Source: DASXHY01 sp036272195 (GTDB lineage Bacteria > Verrucomicrobiota > Verrucomicrobiia > Limisphaerales > DASXHY01). Taken from it: a stretch of 64,000 bases of DNA. Where the stretch lies: positions 87,341-151,340 of the forward strand of contig DATAZE010000057.1 in the NCBI GenBank assembly GCA_036272195.1. Reading direction: 5' to 3'. A program made the translations under genes and the position numbers. Under the pieces are notes generated by a model that had not been told where the DNA came from, made no database searches, and worked only from the letters and a program-made list of their open reading frames with translations. This document shows positions 19,357 to 28,362 of this stretch, in pieces. Position 1 is the first letter of the stretch. Each line of letters begins with the position of its first letter.

Positions 19357-21519
19357 TTAGTACTTCGATTTGATATCCAGCTTCGCGCGATCTCCGGTCG
19401 CAGCCCCGTTTTCGCCAGGAACTTCTGAATCCTCGTTCTTCGAGTAATAATAATCGTGATAGTAGCCGCTGTAGTAATAGTAGCTTTCGTCCTGGGACAT
19501 ATTGATGTTGTTAAGGACGATTCCGAGCAGGTTGCCGCCGACCTTTTCAATCATCTGCTTGGCGCGGATGTTCATCGGCTGCGGGTAACGGCGATATTGA
19601 ATGACCTGCAAAGTCATGTCGACTTCACTGGCGAGAATCGAGGCGTCACTCACGCCCATGATGGGCGGCGAGTCAAAGAAAACGAAGTCGTAACGTTGTT
19701 TCAGTTCCGAAATAAGGCTCTTCATTTGCCCGGAGCTGAGAATGCCGATCGAACTGCTGGGCAGTTTACCGCTCGCCATCAGGTGCAACGTCGGGACTTT
19801 TGTGGTCTGAATCACTTCATCCAGCGTATTTTGTTTGAGCAAATAATTGGTCAGACCAAGTGAATTCGTCACGTTGATCATCTTGTGCAGCGTGGGACGG
19901 CGCAAATCCGAGTCCACCACCAGCACGCGGTGGCCGTTTTGAGCGAAGATGGTGGCGAGATTGAACGCCGTGGTGGATTTACCTTCACCCGCACCTGCGC
20001 TCACGACTACGACAGTGTTCAACTTATCGTCTTTGCGCGAGAACAGAATGTTGGTGCGCAAAACGCGATAAGCTTCCGCATGGGGACTTTCGGCCCCTTC
20101 ATTCATGATCAAACCGATGTTCTGGGGAATGACTCCCAATACCGGCGCCTGCAACGTCCGCTCCACGTCGTCGATGGTCTTCACGCTGGTGTCGAGGTAT
20201 TCAATGAAGAACGCCAGACCCACTCCGACCACCAGGCCAAACACGACTCCCAATACGATATTCAGAGGTTTGTTGGGGCGAACAGCTTTGTTATCAGGTA
20301 TGGCGTGATCGGTGATGGTCACCATCCTCAAGCGGGGCAGATTTTTGTCCACCTGTTCCTGAGTCATCCTCATCGCCAGAACCGAAGCCAGGCGTTTTTG
20401 ATTTTCAAGTGCCTCCTTGGCGGCAAAATAAGGAGCTGCCTTCGAAGCGGTAGCGATGTCCGTCTGTTGCGCATCTTGGATATCGGTTTTCAACGTATCC
20501 AGGTAGGCGCCGGAAGAAGCAACTCTGGATTCCAAGCCGAGAAGAATACCATCCACACGGTCATTGACCTTTCGGTTCAAGTCGTCGACGAGGTCGTTGG
20601 CGTTTTTATATCTGGGATGATCCGGTGTCAGATCAATTTTTAATCTGATCAAGTTCTGCTCCGCGAGATCCAACTCTTGAAGCAAGGAAGTGAGCTGATT
20701 GTCCGTAACGGCGGTAGGCAACGCCTTTTTCAGATCCTCCCGGTTCATGGACTGCAGTCGGTCCAACAATGTTTTTTGCTGGTTGTAATCCGCTTCCTTT
20801 TGCACCCGCAAAGAGGCAAGTTCTTTCAAGGTGTCGGCGGTCATCAAAGCCCCGGGATTTGGCGCGTTGGCCATTGCATCGTTGATTTTCAAATCAACAC
20901 GCAGCTTGTCCACCGTAGCCTGCGCAATGGCAACTTTCTTTTCCTCCTCGTCCAATTGCTGCTGAAGACTTTTGATGCCGTGGTTCTTCAGGTCTTCATA
21001 TTCATCGGAACGATACTGGCGATAGCTTTCCGCGACTTGATTCGCGAGATCGGCTGCTTCCTGCGGACTATCACTATAGGCCCTGATTTCAATGAATTTC
21101 GTGTTGCGGACTGGCTGAAGGTCAAGCCGGCCTTTAATCATCAATTCCACGTCCGATTCATTCATCGGAAGACCAGCGTTATATTTTTTGCCCCACTTTT
21201 CCCGAAGATTCATGGCGGCTACCACTTTGCTGAGCACAGCTTCCGACTGGATGGTTTGGAACTCCGTCAGCAGAAAATAAGGATCGTAGCTGTTTCCAAC
21301 GGGACCCGAACCCAGTCCACCGATATCAGGATGCTCTTGCTCAACCGTAATGCGCGCCGAACTGGCAAACGACTCGGGATACATCAACGTGACTACCGTC
21401 GCGGTAATCACCACCAATAAAAAAACTGCGAGAATAACAGTCTTGCGAATGCGGATAATCCGCCAATAGTCCAGGAAGTGTAATTTTGTCTCCTGGGGGA
21501 AATTTTTCAATTGATCCAT
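19357..21519 (-). CDS. Wzc-like chain-length regulator / BY-kinase
   Basis: This 720-residue inner-membrane protein has a Wzz domain (membrane helix about 30-50, long coiled periplasmic region, second helix near 425-445) and a cytoplasmic bacterial tyrosine kinase domain. The kinase has Walker A SAGAGEGKSTTAFN, Walker A' VLVVDSDLRRPTLH and Walker B FVFFDSPP. The C-terminus carries a dense tyrosine cluster (DESYYYYSGYYHDYYYSKNE), the expected autophosphorylation tail. It controls polymer length and export with the Wza-like protein. Confidence 0.94.
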   Translation of the reverse strand: MDQLKNFPQETKLHFLDYWRIIRIRKTVILAVFLLVVITATVVTLMYPESFASSARITVEQEHPDIGGLGSGPVGNSYDPYFLLTEFQTIQSEAVLSKVVAAMNLREKWGKKYNAGLPMNESDVELMIKGRLDLQPVRNTKFIEIRAYSDSPQEAADLANQVAESYRQYRSDEYEDLKNHGIKSLQQQLDEEEKKVAIAQATVDKLRVDLKINDAMANAPNPGALMTADTLKELASLRVQKEADYNQQKTLLDRLQSMNREDLKKALPTAVTDNQLTSLLQELDLAEQNLIRLKIDLTPDHPRYKNANDLVDDLNRKVNDRVDGILLGLESRVASSGAYLDTLKTDIQDAQQTDIATASKAAPYFAAKEALENQKRLASVLAMRMTQEQVDKNLPRLRMVTITDHAIPDNKAVRPNKPLNIVLGVVFGLVVGVGLAFFIEYLDTSVKTIDDVERTLQAPVLGVIPQNIGLIMNEGAESPHAEAYRVLRTNILFSRKDDKLNTVVVVSAGAGEGKSTTAFNLATIFAQNGHRVLVVDSDLRRPTLHKMINVTNSLGLTNYLLKQNTLDEVIQTTKVPTLHLMASGKLPSSSIGILSSGQMKSLISELKQRYDFVFFDSPPIMGVSDASILASEVDMTLQVIQYRRYPQPMNIRAKQMIEKVGGNLLGIVLNNINMSQDESYYYYSGYYHDYYYSKNEDSEVPGENGAATGDRAKLDIKSKY

Positions 21520-21595
21520 AAATCAGCTAAGTCAAAAAAAATAGGGGCGGAGTCGTAATGGCCCAGCCCCCAAAATCATACGTCTACAGTATTAA

Positions 21596-22909
21596 TTAAT
21601 AACTGGCCGTAGCACCGATGTAAACCTTATTCCGGTCATAGGTGCGTCCGGCTAAATCGGAATCAAGCCGATCGTAATCGTAACCAAGATGCGCCGAGAA
21701 ATGAGGGTTGAACACATACTCGAGGTTGGCGCCAAATTCATAAAAATTCTCAGACTTGCCATTAAAGACAGGCCCGCCGCCGTTGAACGAAGAATGCTGA
21801 AAGCTTCCATTCAGATTGGCGAAGAAATTCGAGAGGATACGCTGCCGGAGACTGGCGTAGATCACCGAGGCTTCCACATCATGCACGAAATTTGCCGCGT
21901 CCGCCCCGCCAACTACGTCCGTAGCCGTGCGCCCTTCCTGGAAGCCCACTTGAATCGAACTGTCCTGCATATACGAATAAGTCAGAGACAGGCGAGCATA
22001 CGGACCGAAGCTCGTGCTGCTGATATTATAATAGTCGTAATAGCTCGCACCCGCCTGGACGGAGCCATAAAAATCCGGACGAAATTGGTGATCCAGGCCC
22101 AGGTAAACCGTGTGCGACCGCACGTCACGATCCCGGCTTCTCACTTCGACACCGTTGACATTTCCGCCAATCAAGTCGTTAAACGGTCCAGAAGACGTAT
22201 AATCCACATCGGTGAATTTGTACGAAAGACTCGCCGTCGTCTCAGGCATCACGTGCCACAACGCGGAAATATGCGGCGACTGTTCAATTCGATTTAAAGC
22301 GCCGGCCGGACTGGCGCTGATAACCCCATTCGTATCGACATTCCTAAACTGATTAAATTGACCCGAATAGTCATACCAGGCGTTGTTATAACCCACCTCA
22401 ACCCCGAGCAGCGGCGTCAACTCCGCATTGAAAGTAACATCGCCGGAATTCACAATATTGTTCCCAGACACGCGATACGGAGTATGAAAAGCGGCGTCAT
22501 TCCGCAATGCGTCCGGCTCCTGCCCAATCGTAAAGTCATCGCTGACGCGGATCTTATAGCGCTCAGTGAAGGCGTGGGTGAGCATCGCGTTGAAAATATG
22601 ATCCTGATCGAAATGGTCCGAGTTGCCGGCTGGCTTGTGGTCGTAGTACAAAAACGCGTACTTGTAATCCGCGGTAAAAGCCGTCTGGTCGTTTCCGAAT
22701 GCCACTCCGACCTTCGGGGAGAGCTCGTAGCCCCACGCTCGATCATTGTGACTGGGATTCGGGTTGGCGTTTATGTTGTCATCGTAAAAACCCCTGACGG
22801 TGGCTTGTACGTTCCACCATTTTGCAGGAGGAGCGGATCCAACAGATTGCGCTTGAACACTTGCCGCGCCGAGCGCGACCAGACCTACGGAGGCGATGAT
22901 TCTATTCAT
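21596..22909 (-). CDS. outer-membrane beta-barrel protein of the EPS cassette
   Basis: This 437-residue protein has a signal peptide (MNRIIASVGLVALGAASVQAQ) and alternating aromatic/polar strands throughout, ending in a typical barrel terminus (KVYIGATASY). This organisation resembles outer-membrane proteins encoded beside Wza/Wzc in exopolysaccharide loci. The ATG at 22909 was chosen because it starts the signal peptide; the frame extends 11 codons upstream. It is the first gene of the four-gene minus-strand cassette. Confidence 0.82.
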   Translation of the reverse strand: MNRIIASVGLVALGAASVQAQSVGSAPPAKWWNVQATVRGFYDDNINANPNPSHNDRAWGYELSPKVGVAFGNDQTAFTADYKYAFLYYDHKPAGNSDHFDQDHIFNAMLTHAFTERYKIRVSDDFTIGQEPDALRNDAAFHTPYRVSGNNIVNSGDVTFNAELTPLLGVEVGYNNAWYDYSGQFNQFRNVDTNGVISASPAGALNRIEQSPHISALWHVMPETTASLSYKFTDVDYTSSGPFNDLIGGNVNGVEVRSRDRDVRSHTVYLGLDHQFRPDFYGSVQAGASYYDYYNISSTSFGPYARLSLTYSYMQDSSIQVGFQEGRTATDVVGGADAANFVHDVEASVIYASLRQRILSNFFANLNGSFQHSSFNGGGPVFNGKSENFYEFGANLEYVFNPHFSAHLGYDYDRLDSDLAGRTYDRNKVYIGATASY

Positions 22910-23083
22910 ATTTTCTCGATTGCTCAACCACCCAAGAAGCACTGCAACAGTAACAACTTCAGCTTTTTACCTAAAACCAGCTTCCACTGTCAATCTATTC
23001 TTCACTTTCCCACACCGCATTATTGCGGATGCCCCTCCAAACCTCGTCGGCAAAAATTCCCCCGATTCAACCACGTCACCTGT

Positions 23084-23111
23084 AGACTAGCACGCTCGCT
23101 GAAGTGTTCAA
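23084..23111 (-). promoter_or_regulatory. possible promoter of the EPS cassette
   Basis: Reading the minus strand, TTGAAC (23111-23106), a 16-bp spacer and TAGTCT (23089-23084) resemble a sigma70 promoter. The leader to the barrel gene would be about 165 nt, and no other feature is evident in it. Confidence 0.4.
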
Positions 23112-23141
23112 AATTTTTTTATGTTATCAAAAATTTTAAAA

Positions 23142-23870
23142 TCAGGCCGGTTCCTGAGCTGTCAGCGCCAAAAACACCTCTTCCAAAGGCCCCACCATGC
23201 CGCTCTGCCGCCTCAATTCATCCGCTGTTCCCACTGCTATCAACCGCCCTCCATGAATGATACCGATCCGATCGGCCATTTCCTCAGCCACGCTCAATTG
23301 ATGCGTGGACACCAGCACGGTCATGCCTGCACGTGATCGTTCCTTCAAAATATCCTTAACCACCCGCGCGTGGTGCGGATCGAGGCCGATCATGGGCTCA
23401 TCAATCACAAAAACCTCCGGATCGTGCAGCAGCGCCGATACAATGGCCACCCGCTGTTTGGTCCCGTGTGAAAGACCCTCAATCATCTTACTGGCAAAAG
23501 GTTCCAAATTGAACCGCTCCACCAGGGCGACACCTTTTGACTCAATTTGCTCTTCACCCATGCCAAACAACTGCCCGGTAAAGCGAAAAAACTCCCAGGG
23601 CGTCAACTTGTCGTAAAGAAACGGAAAATCAGGCACGAAAGCCATCCGTCGGCGCGTCTCCAAAGGATGCTCTTGCACGTCCAGACCCGCCACCCGCGCG
23701 CAACCGGAAGTCGGTTTCATCAACCCGGCGAGAATTTTCATGGTGGTGGTTTTGCCCGCCGCGTTGGGTCCGAGCACGGCAAAAAATTCGCCCTGCGAAA
23801 TGGTCAGCGACAGGTCGTTGACCGCGACCAGTTCGCCGAACTTTTTCACCAGATGGATCAGCTCAATCAT
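23142..23870 (-). CDS. ABC transporter ATP-binding protein
   Basis: This is a 242-residue ATPase from the ATG at 23870. Walker A is GPNAAGKTTTMK, the signature LSHGTKQRVAI is a variant of LSGGQ, Walker B is VFVIDEPMIGLDP, and the switch histidine is in VSTHQ. It resembles the CcmA/NatA class that pairs with separate permeases. The start overlaps the upstream stop by 8 bp (ATGATTGA). No obvious ABC permease lies beside it. Confidence 0.9.
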   Translation of the reverse strand: MIELIHLVKKFGELVAVNDLSLTISQGEFFAVLGPNAAGKTTTMKILAGLMKPTSGCARVAGLDVQEHPLETRRRMAFVPDFPFLYDKLTPWEFFRFTGQLFGMGEEQIESKGVALVERFNLEPFASKMIEGLSHGTKQRVAIVSALLHDPEVFVIDEPMIGLDPHHARVVKDILKERSRAGMTVLVSTHQLSVAEEMADRIGIIHGGRLIAVGTADELRRQSGMVGPLEEVFLALTAQEPA

Positions 23871-24735
23871 TTGCGTTGGTAACTGGAACATCGACCGGTC
23901 GCGAATTTTCCTTTTTTCTCGGCTTCCGAACAGTGCCTTCGCCGGTCGCCGCCAGGCGGTCGTTCACCAATTCGAATTGTCCGGGCAAATCCACCCGCAG
24001 GATCTCTCCCGCCCGGCTTACCATGGCGTTCACTTCATACCAATCCATCAACCGCGTGTGCAATCGGTATACCTGGACTAACGTGTGCCCGATGCGAAGC
24101 GAATCCTCACGCGCATCCCATCTGACGCCCAATGTAACTCCCCGGGCATTTCCCGCCAGGCCGGCTTCCGATGCCAACTCACCGGCTGCTGGCCCAAACA
24201 ACTCGTAAGTCAGCGCCGCGGGATTTTGCAGGTCGGAAAACTTCAGCACGACATCAACTGGAAGCGGCCCGCCTTGCAATTTAAAATGGACATTTTGGTC
24301 TGCCGCCAGGGAGTGGACCTCCCACGTGTAAGGGCGCATCGTCAACCGGGCGCTCACATCCTGCCACTCGCGCTTTTTGTCCAATTTTAAATCTCCCTCG
24401 AACCGGAACCGGTTCGTCAATTCCGGCACCACCACGCTGCCATCGAGCCGCAGGCGATAACCACGGCCCTTCACCGGCCGACCCGCGGGAATATTATCAT
24501 CGCCAATCTTGGACCATTCCTCACCCACCTGAGTTTGCAAATGGCACGCGCCGACAAGTTTGTCACTGTGAAAAACCGTCAACGAGGAATCATCCGCCGC
24601 CGTCAGGATTTTCTCCCAAACCAATTGCACCGGCACCGTGCCGGTGTTTTTGCGCGAGCCGAATTCCGTCTGCCACAACAGCACATTCATGGTCAGCCAG
24701 AAGGCCGTCACGAGAATGAAAACTGCGCGCGACAT
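23863..24735 (-). CDS. membrane-anchored protein of unknown function
   Basis: This 290-residue protein has an N-terminal membrane helix (MSRAVFILVTAFWLTMNVLLW) and a soluble, beta-rich extracytoplasmic domain containing tracts such as RLRLDGSVVVPELTNRFRFEGDL. I do not recognise the family. It is translationally coupled to the downstream ABC ATPase, so it may belong to the same machine. The start at 24735 is preferred over 24753 because the membrane segment follows immediately. Confidence 0.72.
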   Translation of the reverse strand: MSRAVFILVTAFWLTMNVLLWQTEFGSRKNTGTVPVQLVWEKILTAADDSSLTVFHSDKLVGACHLQTQVGEEWSKIGDDNIPAGRPVKGRGYRLRLDGSVVVPELTNRFRFEGDLKLDKKREWQDVSARLTMRPYTWEVHSLAADQNVHFKLQGGPLPVDVVLKFSDLQNPAALTYELFGPAAGELASEAGLAGNARGVTLGVRWDAREDSLRIGHTLVQVYRLHTRLMDWYEVNAMVSRAGEILRVDLPGQFELVNDRLAATGEGTVRKPRKKENSRPVDVPVTNAND

Positions 24736-24786
24736 AGAATCAATTCGAGCCACCGGTGGTCACAGATAAGCACAAGGTATTTTCAG

Positions 24787-24822
24787 TCCATCTGTGTCCG
24801 TCTGTGTTCATCTGTGGCTAAA
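24787..24822 (+). repeat. dispersed TCTGTGTCCATCTGTG-type repeat, copy 1
   Basis: Near-tandem units of (T)CCATCTGTGT(C)C/GTCTGTG end in TCTGTGGCTAAA and abut the LysM gene stop (24826). Related copies lie at 33361-33423 and 40135-40170. Confidence 0.8.
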
Positions 24823-24825
24823 TGT

Positions 24826-25620
24826 TCACGGAACGTTCACGGTCTGCCCCACGCGGAGTTTTTTGACGTTCAACCCCGGATTGGCCGCCGCCAGCGAATC
24901 CAGCTTCACGTTAAATTTTCTGGAAATGGCGGCCAGAGTGTCGCCCGCTTGCACGACATATGTATGCGCGCCGGTGGTTCTCGGCGAGCTGTGAGAGACG
25001 TATCCCAGAGTCGCCGGTGGCGGATTGGAATGCACCGGTTGCGTCGGCGGCGTCGCCACTACCTGGGTTTGGGTCGCCTGCAACGGTTGCGTCGGCGGCA
25101 GTTGGGCCGCCGCCTGGGCCTGGCGGTTTGTCTGTGTCTGGTAATAAGCGCGCCACTGGTCGATCTCCGTATGCAACTGCTTGTTTTCCTGGATCAATTG
25201 TTCGAGGTCACGCTGCACCCCCGGCGACGACGGCAACGGCAGAACCGCCTTCGCGAGGTCTTGTTTGCAATTCGTGATGCGCTGTTTCACCGCCTCAGCG
25301 GTGTCCGCGGTCGGGCGCAGCTTGAGGAATTGCTGGTAATGATAAATTGCCGCCGCCGGGTCCGGCTCAAGGTCCGGTTTCTCATACAGCCATCCCAACT
25401 CAAAATGCGCCGAGGCATTCCGTGGATTAGCTTCCACCGCTTTTTCAAATTCATCAACGGCCCCGCTATAATCATATCGGTTCAACGCGCGCTTCCCCTC
25501 GATGAAATGCGGTTCTTTCTCGTCATCCAACTGGCCCTGGGCTGGCGGCATGCAGCCGTTCAAACCCGCGCACAACACAATTGCGAGCGCGCAGTGGATC
25601 AGCCAGGCCGAAAACTTCAT
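24826..25620 (-). CDS. TPR- and LysM-containing lipoprotein
   Basis: This 264-residue protein has a lipoprotein signal (lipobox LNGC near residue 22). TPR-like helices lie at about 35-110 (EGKRALNRYDYSGAVDEFEK, NASAHFELGWLYEK), followed by a coiled-coil stretch, a P/Q/T-rich linker and a C-terminal LysM domain (YVVQAGDTLAAISRKFNVKL). LysM binds peptidoglycan, so the protein probably links outer membrane and cell wall. The ATG at 25620 begins the signal peptide. Confidence 0.87.
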   Translation of the reverse strand: MKFSAWLIHCALAIVLCAGLNGCMPPAQGQLDDEKEPHFIEGKRALNRYDYSGAVDEFEKAVEANPRNASAHFELGWLYEKPDLEPDPAAAIYHYQQFLKLRPTADTAEAVKQRITNCKQDLAKAVLPLPSSPGVQRDLEQLIQENKQLHTEIDQWRAYYQTQTNRQAQAAAQLPPTQPLQATQTQVVATPPTQPVHSNPPPATLGYVSHSSPRTTGAHTYVVQAGDTLAAISRKFNVKLDSLAAANPGLNVKKLRVGQTVNVP

Positions 25621-25779
25621 GACAGCGAAACTAAACTGATGGGTGACGAGTGACAAGAGACATTAGCCCGCAGACGAAGGGCGAGCGCCTCAAATTCTCT
25701 AAACTTTATTGAACCGCGTGACGTGAAAAGTTCCCAGGAAGCTCCCATCTGAAATCCCGACTCAAAATCCGCCAGCCCT

Positions 25780-25820
25780 TTTGGAATTTGAGGTTTCTTT
25801 GGAGTTTGGAATTTGGAGCT
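25780..25820. repeat. GGAATTTG(A/G)AG-type dispersed repeat
   Basis: The 200-bp gap between two minus-strand genes ends in a low-complexity block with repeated GGAATTTGAGG/GGAGTTTGG/GGAATTTGGAG units, directly against the stop codon of the next gene. Nothing else is evident in 25621-25820. Confidence 0.6.
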
Positions 25821-26645
25821 TTATTCCAACGCCGCCTTGTTCTCGAATGGATTTTGCGAAGCAACCGCCCGAGGCGACAGCCTCGGGGAAACACTCACTC
25901 CCCAAATCAAGTAGACCCAACTGACAACAATATGCACCCCGCAAGCCGCGGCCAGTTGCACAACGTCTAATACGCCGAACCCGTAAAAAAGAATTGCAAC
26001 AATCATCACCAGCGCGCCCGGCATCAGTGCCGCGCCGGCCAGCTTCCAACTTTGGCGCAAACTTAAATCGCGATTGGCAAAAAATCCGCCCAGCCACACC
26101 GGGAGAACATAGACCGTCGCCAGCAGGGTCCAGCTAACCAGACACCAAAGCAACATTCCGCAAAAAGCCAGCCATTGCACCGGCGCTTCCCACGCGCCCC
26201 ACCATGGCTGCAATGCGTCTCGATTGAAGCCAAAACTCCAATCCCCCGGATACGGCCACTCGCGATATCCGACTAGTGAATAGAAGTAAATATCGTCCCG
26301 GCCAAATTCCACCTGGATGTGCGCCGGGGAGCGGACCGTCCCGACATGATTGGTGTCCACCACAAATGCGAGAAAATGTCCTTCAGCCAACAGCGCAGGA
26401 GAATCGCTGACCCAATTCAACTTACCGGATTGCATCCGTCCTTGCACCGGCAATTGCTTCGTCGCGGCGCGCACCGTGGGAAACCAGGCCGTTCTTAAAA
26501 ACCAAACCACCGTCACCGCCGCTGCGAGAGCGAAAAGAAATTGGACGACCAGCAACCGTCTCCCCGGCGCGCGCGCAAAAGCCGCCACACCGCGTGGAGT
26601 CAGCGGCTGCCAGGCAATAGGTTTGGCTTCTGCCGAATCGCTCAT
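25821..26645 (-). CDS. multi-pass membrane protein of unknown function
   Basis: This 274-residue protein has a first helix at about 37-55, an extracytoplasmic loop of about 100 residues, and four or so C-terminal helices (around VQWLAFCGMLLWCLVSWTLL, GGFFANRDLSLRQSWKLAGA and VVQLAAACGVHIVVSWVYL). I do not recognise a family. The start at 26645 (MSDSAEAK) is preferred over an upstream GTG/ATG at 26660. It heads the group with the LysM protein and ABC ATPase, but a 200-bp gap separates it from them. Confidence 0.75.
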   Translation of the reverse strand: MSDSAEAKPIAWQPLTPRGVAAFARAPGRRLLVVQFLFALAAAVTVVWFLRTAWFPTVRAATKQLPVQGRMQSGKLNWVSDSPALLAEGHFLAFVVDTNHVGTVRSPAHIQVEFGRDDIYFYSLVGYREWPYPGDWSFGFNRDALQPWWGAWEAPVQWLAFCGMLLWCLVSWTLLATVYVLPVWLGGFFANRDLSLRQSWKLAGAALMPGALVMIVAILFYGFGVLDVVQLAAACGVHIVVSWVYLIWGVSVSPRLSPRAVASQNPFENKAALE

Positions 26646-26683
26646 GTCGCAAACAAACAACTGTTCACATTAGCAATTCTAGT

Positions 26684-26862
26684 GTGATGTCCCCGAAATA
26701 ACTACACATTTGCGGCAATGGATTTTTCACTGAGCCGAGGCGTGAATGACGAGCATACCCTTCATGGGTCTGCAAGGAGTGAGCAACGAAGGCTCAGTGA
26801 AAAAGACATGCCGCCCGGAGGGTTGCGCCGCAACAAATGTGCAGTTATTTCGGGGACACCAC
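26684..26862. mobile_element. 179-bp palindromic MITE-like element
   Basis: Terminal inverted repeats of 29 bp (26684-26712 and 26834-26862, two mismatches) begin GTG(A/G)TGTCCCCGAAATAACT. An inner complementary pair, TTTTTCACTGAGCC and GGCTCAGTGAAAAAG, extends the palindrome. It has no coding capacity and lies upstream of the membrane-protein gene. Confidence 0.82.
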
Positions 26863-26900
26863 ACCGGCAGACGAATTCAATTTGTCGCAGCCAAATGATA

Positions 26901-26970
26901 GTGGCATGGGCGTCTCGCCCGTGAGATTCTGCCATTCTTTTGGACGCACGGGCGAGGACGCCCGTGCCAC
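26901..26970. repeat. long hairpin of the CACGGGCGNGGACGCCCGTG family
   Basis: The arms 26901-26923 and 26947-26970 are complementary except for one mismatch and one indel (GTGGCAYGGGCGTC(C)TCGCCCGTG). It abuts the stop codon of the 26970-27413 gene and may act as its terminator. A short relative is at 52249-52270. Confidence 0.75.
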
Positions 26971-27413
26971 TACACCGCCGGCGCTTCGCCCCCGGCCGGC
27001 TGCTGCGGATTTTGATTCTGCGGCACAACCATCACGGGAACCGGATAACGAAGCTTCATTACGTCATCCACCAGCACCTCGACATAATACGTCCCGGCGA
27101 CTTTAAATTCCACCTGGCCGAAGACCGTGACGTTCGTCGCGTGCATGTTCGCCTCCTGCAACGCAAATTTCACCTCGCCCTTGCGCAGCACCGTCACCTG
27201 GTCCGGCGAAACGAGCCGCACGCTTTCAGTGAACTGCCCAATGCCGGCCGTCCAGCGATTGAACACGCTCAACTTGAACGCCACCACCGGCAATTGCGGC
27301 ACGCGGATGTAATTGATGACGCCAATCAAGAAAAAACTCCCCGTGACTTCCTGGCGGATTTCTTCGCACAAAAGTGAGCATTGCAGATCGGGTAAAATTC
27401 GTGTCGGTTGCAT
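26970..27413 (-). CDS. DUF6941-like protein
   Basis: This 147-residue soluble protein opens with ILPDLQCSLLCEEIRQEVTGSFFLIGVINYI, quoted here only for its pattern of an early cysteine/acidic segment followed by LIGV, which recalls the DUF6941 family. The rest is beta-rich, ending in a Q/P-rich tail. Function is unknown. It is the last gene of the folD-side minus-strand run, 80 bp downstream of folD. Confidence 0.7.
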   Translation of the reverse strand: MQPTRILPDLQCSLLCEEIRQEVTGSFFLIGVINYIRVPQLPVVAFKLSVFNRWTAGIGQFTESVRLVSPDQVTVLRKGEVKFALQEANMHATNVTVFGQVEFKVAGTYYVEVLVDDVMKLRYPVPVMVVPQNQNPQQPAGGEAPAV

Positions 27414-27493
27414 ATTTATTATGATGGTAGGAGCCGAGGTAACGAGGCTCTATTTTGTTTCATTTTTTAACGAGAGACTCCTTGCGTGGTCTC

Positions 27494-28357
27494 CTACAAA
27501 GTCAGTTCCGCCGCCCTCACCGTATTCGCCATCAACATGGCAATCGTCATTGGCCCCACACCGCCGGGATTCGGCGTAATCTTCCCGGCAATCGGCTGGA
27601 CATTCTTGAAATCAACATCGCCGACCAGTTTGCCTTCGACGCGATTCACGCCCACGTCAATCACCACCGCGCCCGGCTTCACCATGTCTGCTTTGACAAA
27701 TTCCGCCACGCCCATCGCGGCGATCAAAATGTCTGCGCGCCGGCAATGCGCCGGGATGTCACGCGTGCCCGAATGGCAAATGGTCACGGTCGCGTTCGCG
27801 TTTTTTTCCTTCTGGCAAAGCATCGCCGCCATCGGTTTGCCAACGATATTTCCGCGTCCCAGCACCACTACCTCCGCGCCCGCGGTTTTCGTTCCCGAAC
27901 GCGCGAGTAATTCACGAATGCCTGCCGGAGTACACGGCTGAAAACCCGTCGGGTCGCCGAGCATCAATTTCCCCACGTTCACCGGATGAAAACCGTCCAC
28001 GTCCTTTTGCGGCAGCACGGTCGAATAGACTACGGCCTCGCGAATTTGTTTGGGTAATGGCGCCTGGACCAGGATTCCGTGCACGCGCGCATCAGAGTTC
28101 AGCTTCGCAATCAGCGCCAGCAATTCCGTTTCGCCCGCCTGCTCCGGCAGCACGTGTGTTTGGGAAAACATGCCGAGGTCCGCGCACGCCTTCTCCTTGC
28201 GGCCGACATACACTTTGGAAGCGGGATCTTCTCCCACGCGCACAAACGCGAGACCAGGTTGCACTCCCCGCGCCTTCAAGGCGCAGACGCGCCCGGAAAG
28301 CTCACTCAAGATCTGCGCGGAAATGGCCCGGCCATCAATCAGGTTCCCGACGCTCAT
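27494..28357 (-). CDS. folD: methylenetetrahydrofolate dehydrogenase/cyclohydrolase
   Basis: FolD (287 residues) interconverts methylene-, methenyl- and formyl-tetrahydrofolate. Characteristic segments are LAFVRVGEDPASKVYV (with the YVGRKEKAC lysine region), HGILVQAPLP and KDVDGFHPVNVG. The dinucleotide site is VVLGRGNIVGKPMA, and the C-terminus is ITPNPGGVGPMTIAML. It feeds formyl-THF to purine synthesis (PurH). Confidence 0.96.
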   Translation of the reverse strand: MSVGNLIDGRAISAQILSELSGRVCALKARGVQPGLAFVRVGEDPASKVYVGRKEKACADLGMFSQTHVLPEQAGETELLALIAKLNSDARVHGILVQAPLPKQIREAVVYSTVLPQKDVDGFHPVNVGKLMLGDPTGFQPCTPAGIRELLARSGTKTAGAEVVVLGRGNIVGKPMAAMLCQKEKNANATVTICHSGTRDIPAHCRRADILIAAMGVAEFVKADMVKPGAVVIDVGVNRVEGKLVGDVDFKNVQPIAGKITPNPGGVGPMTIAMLMANTVRAAELTL

Positions 28358-28362
28358 CGGGA

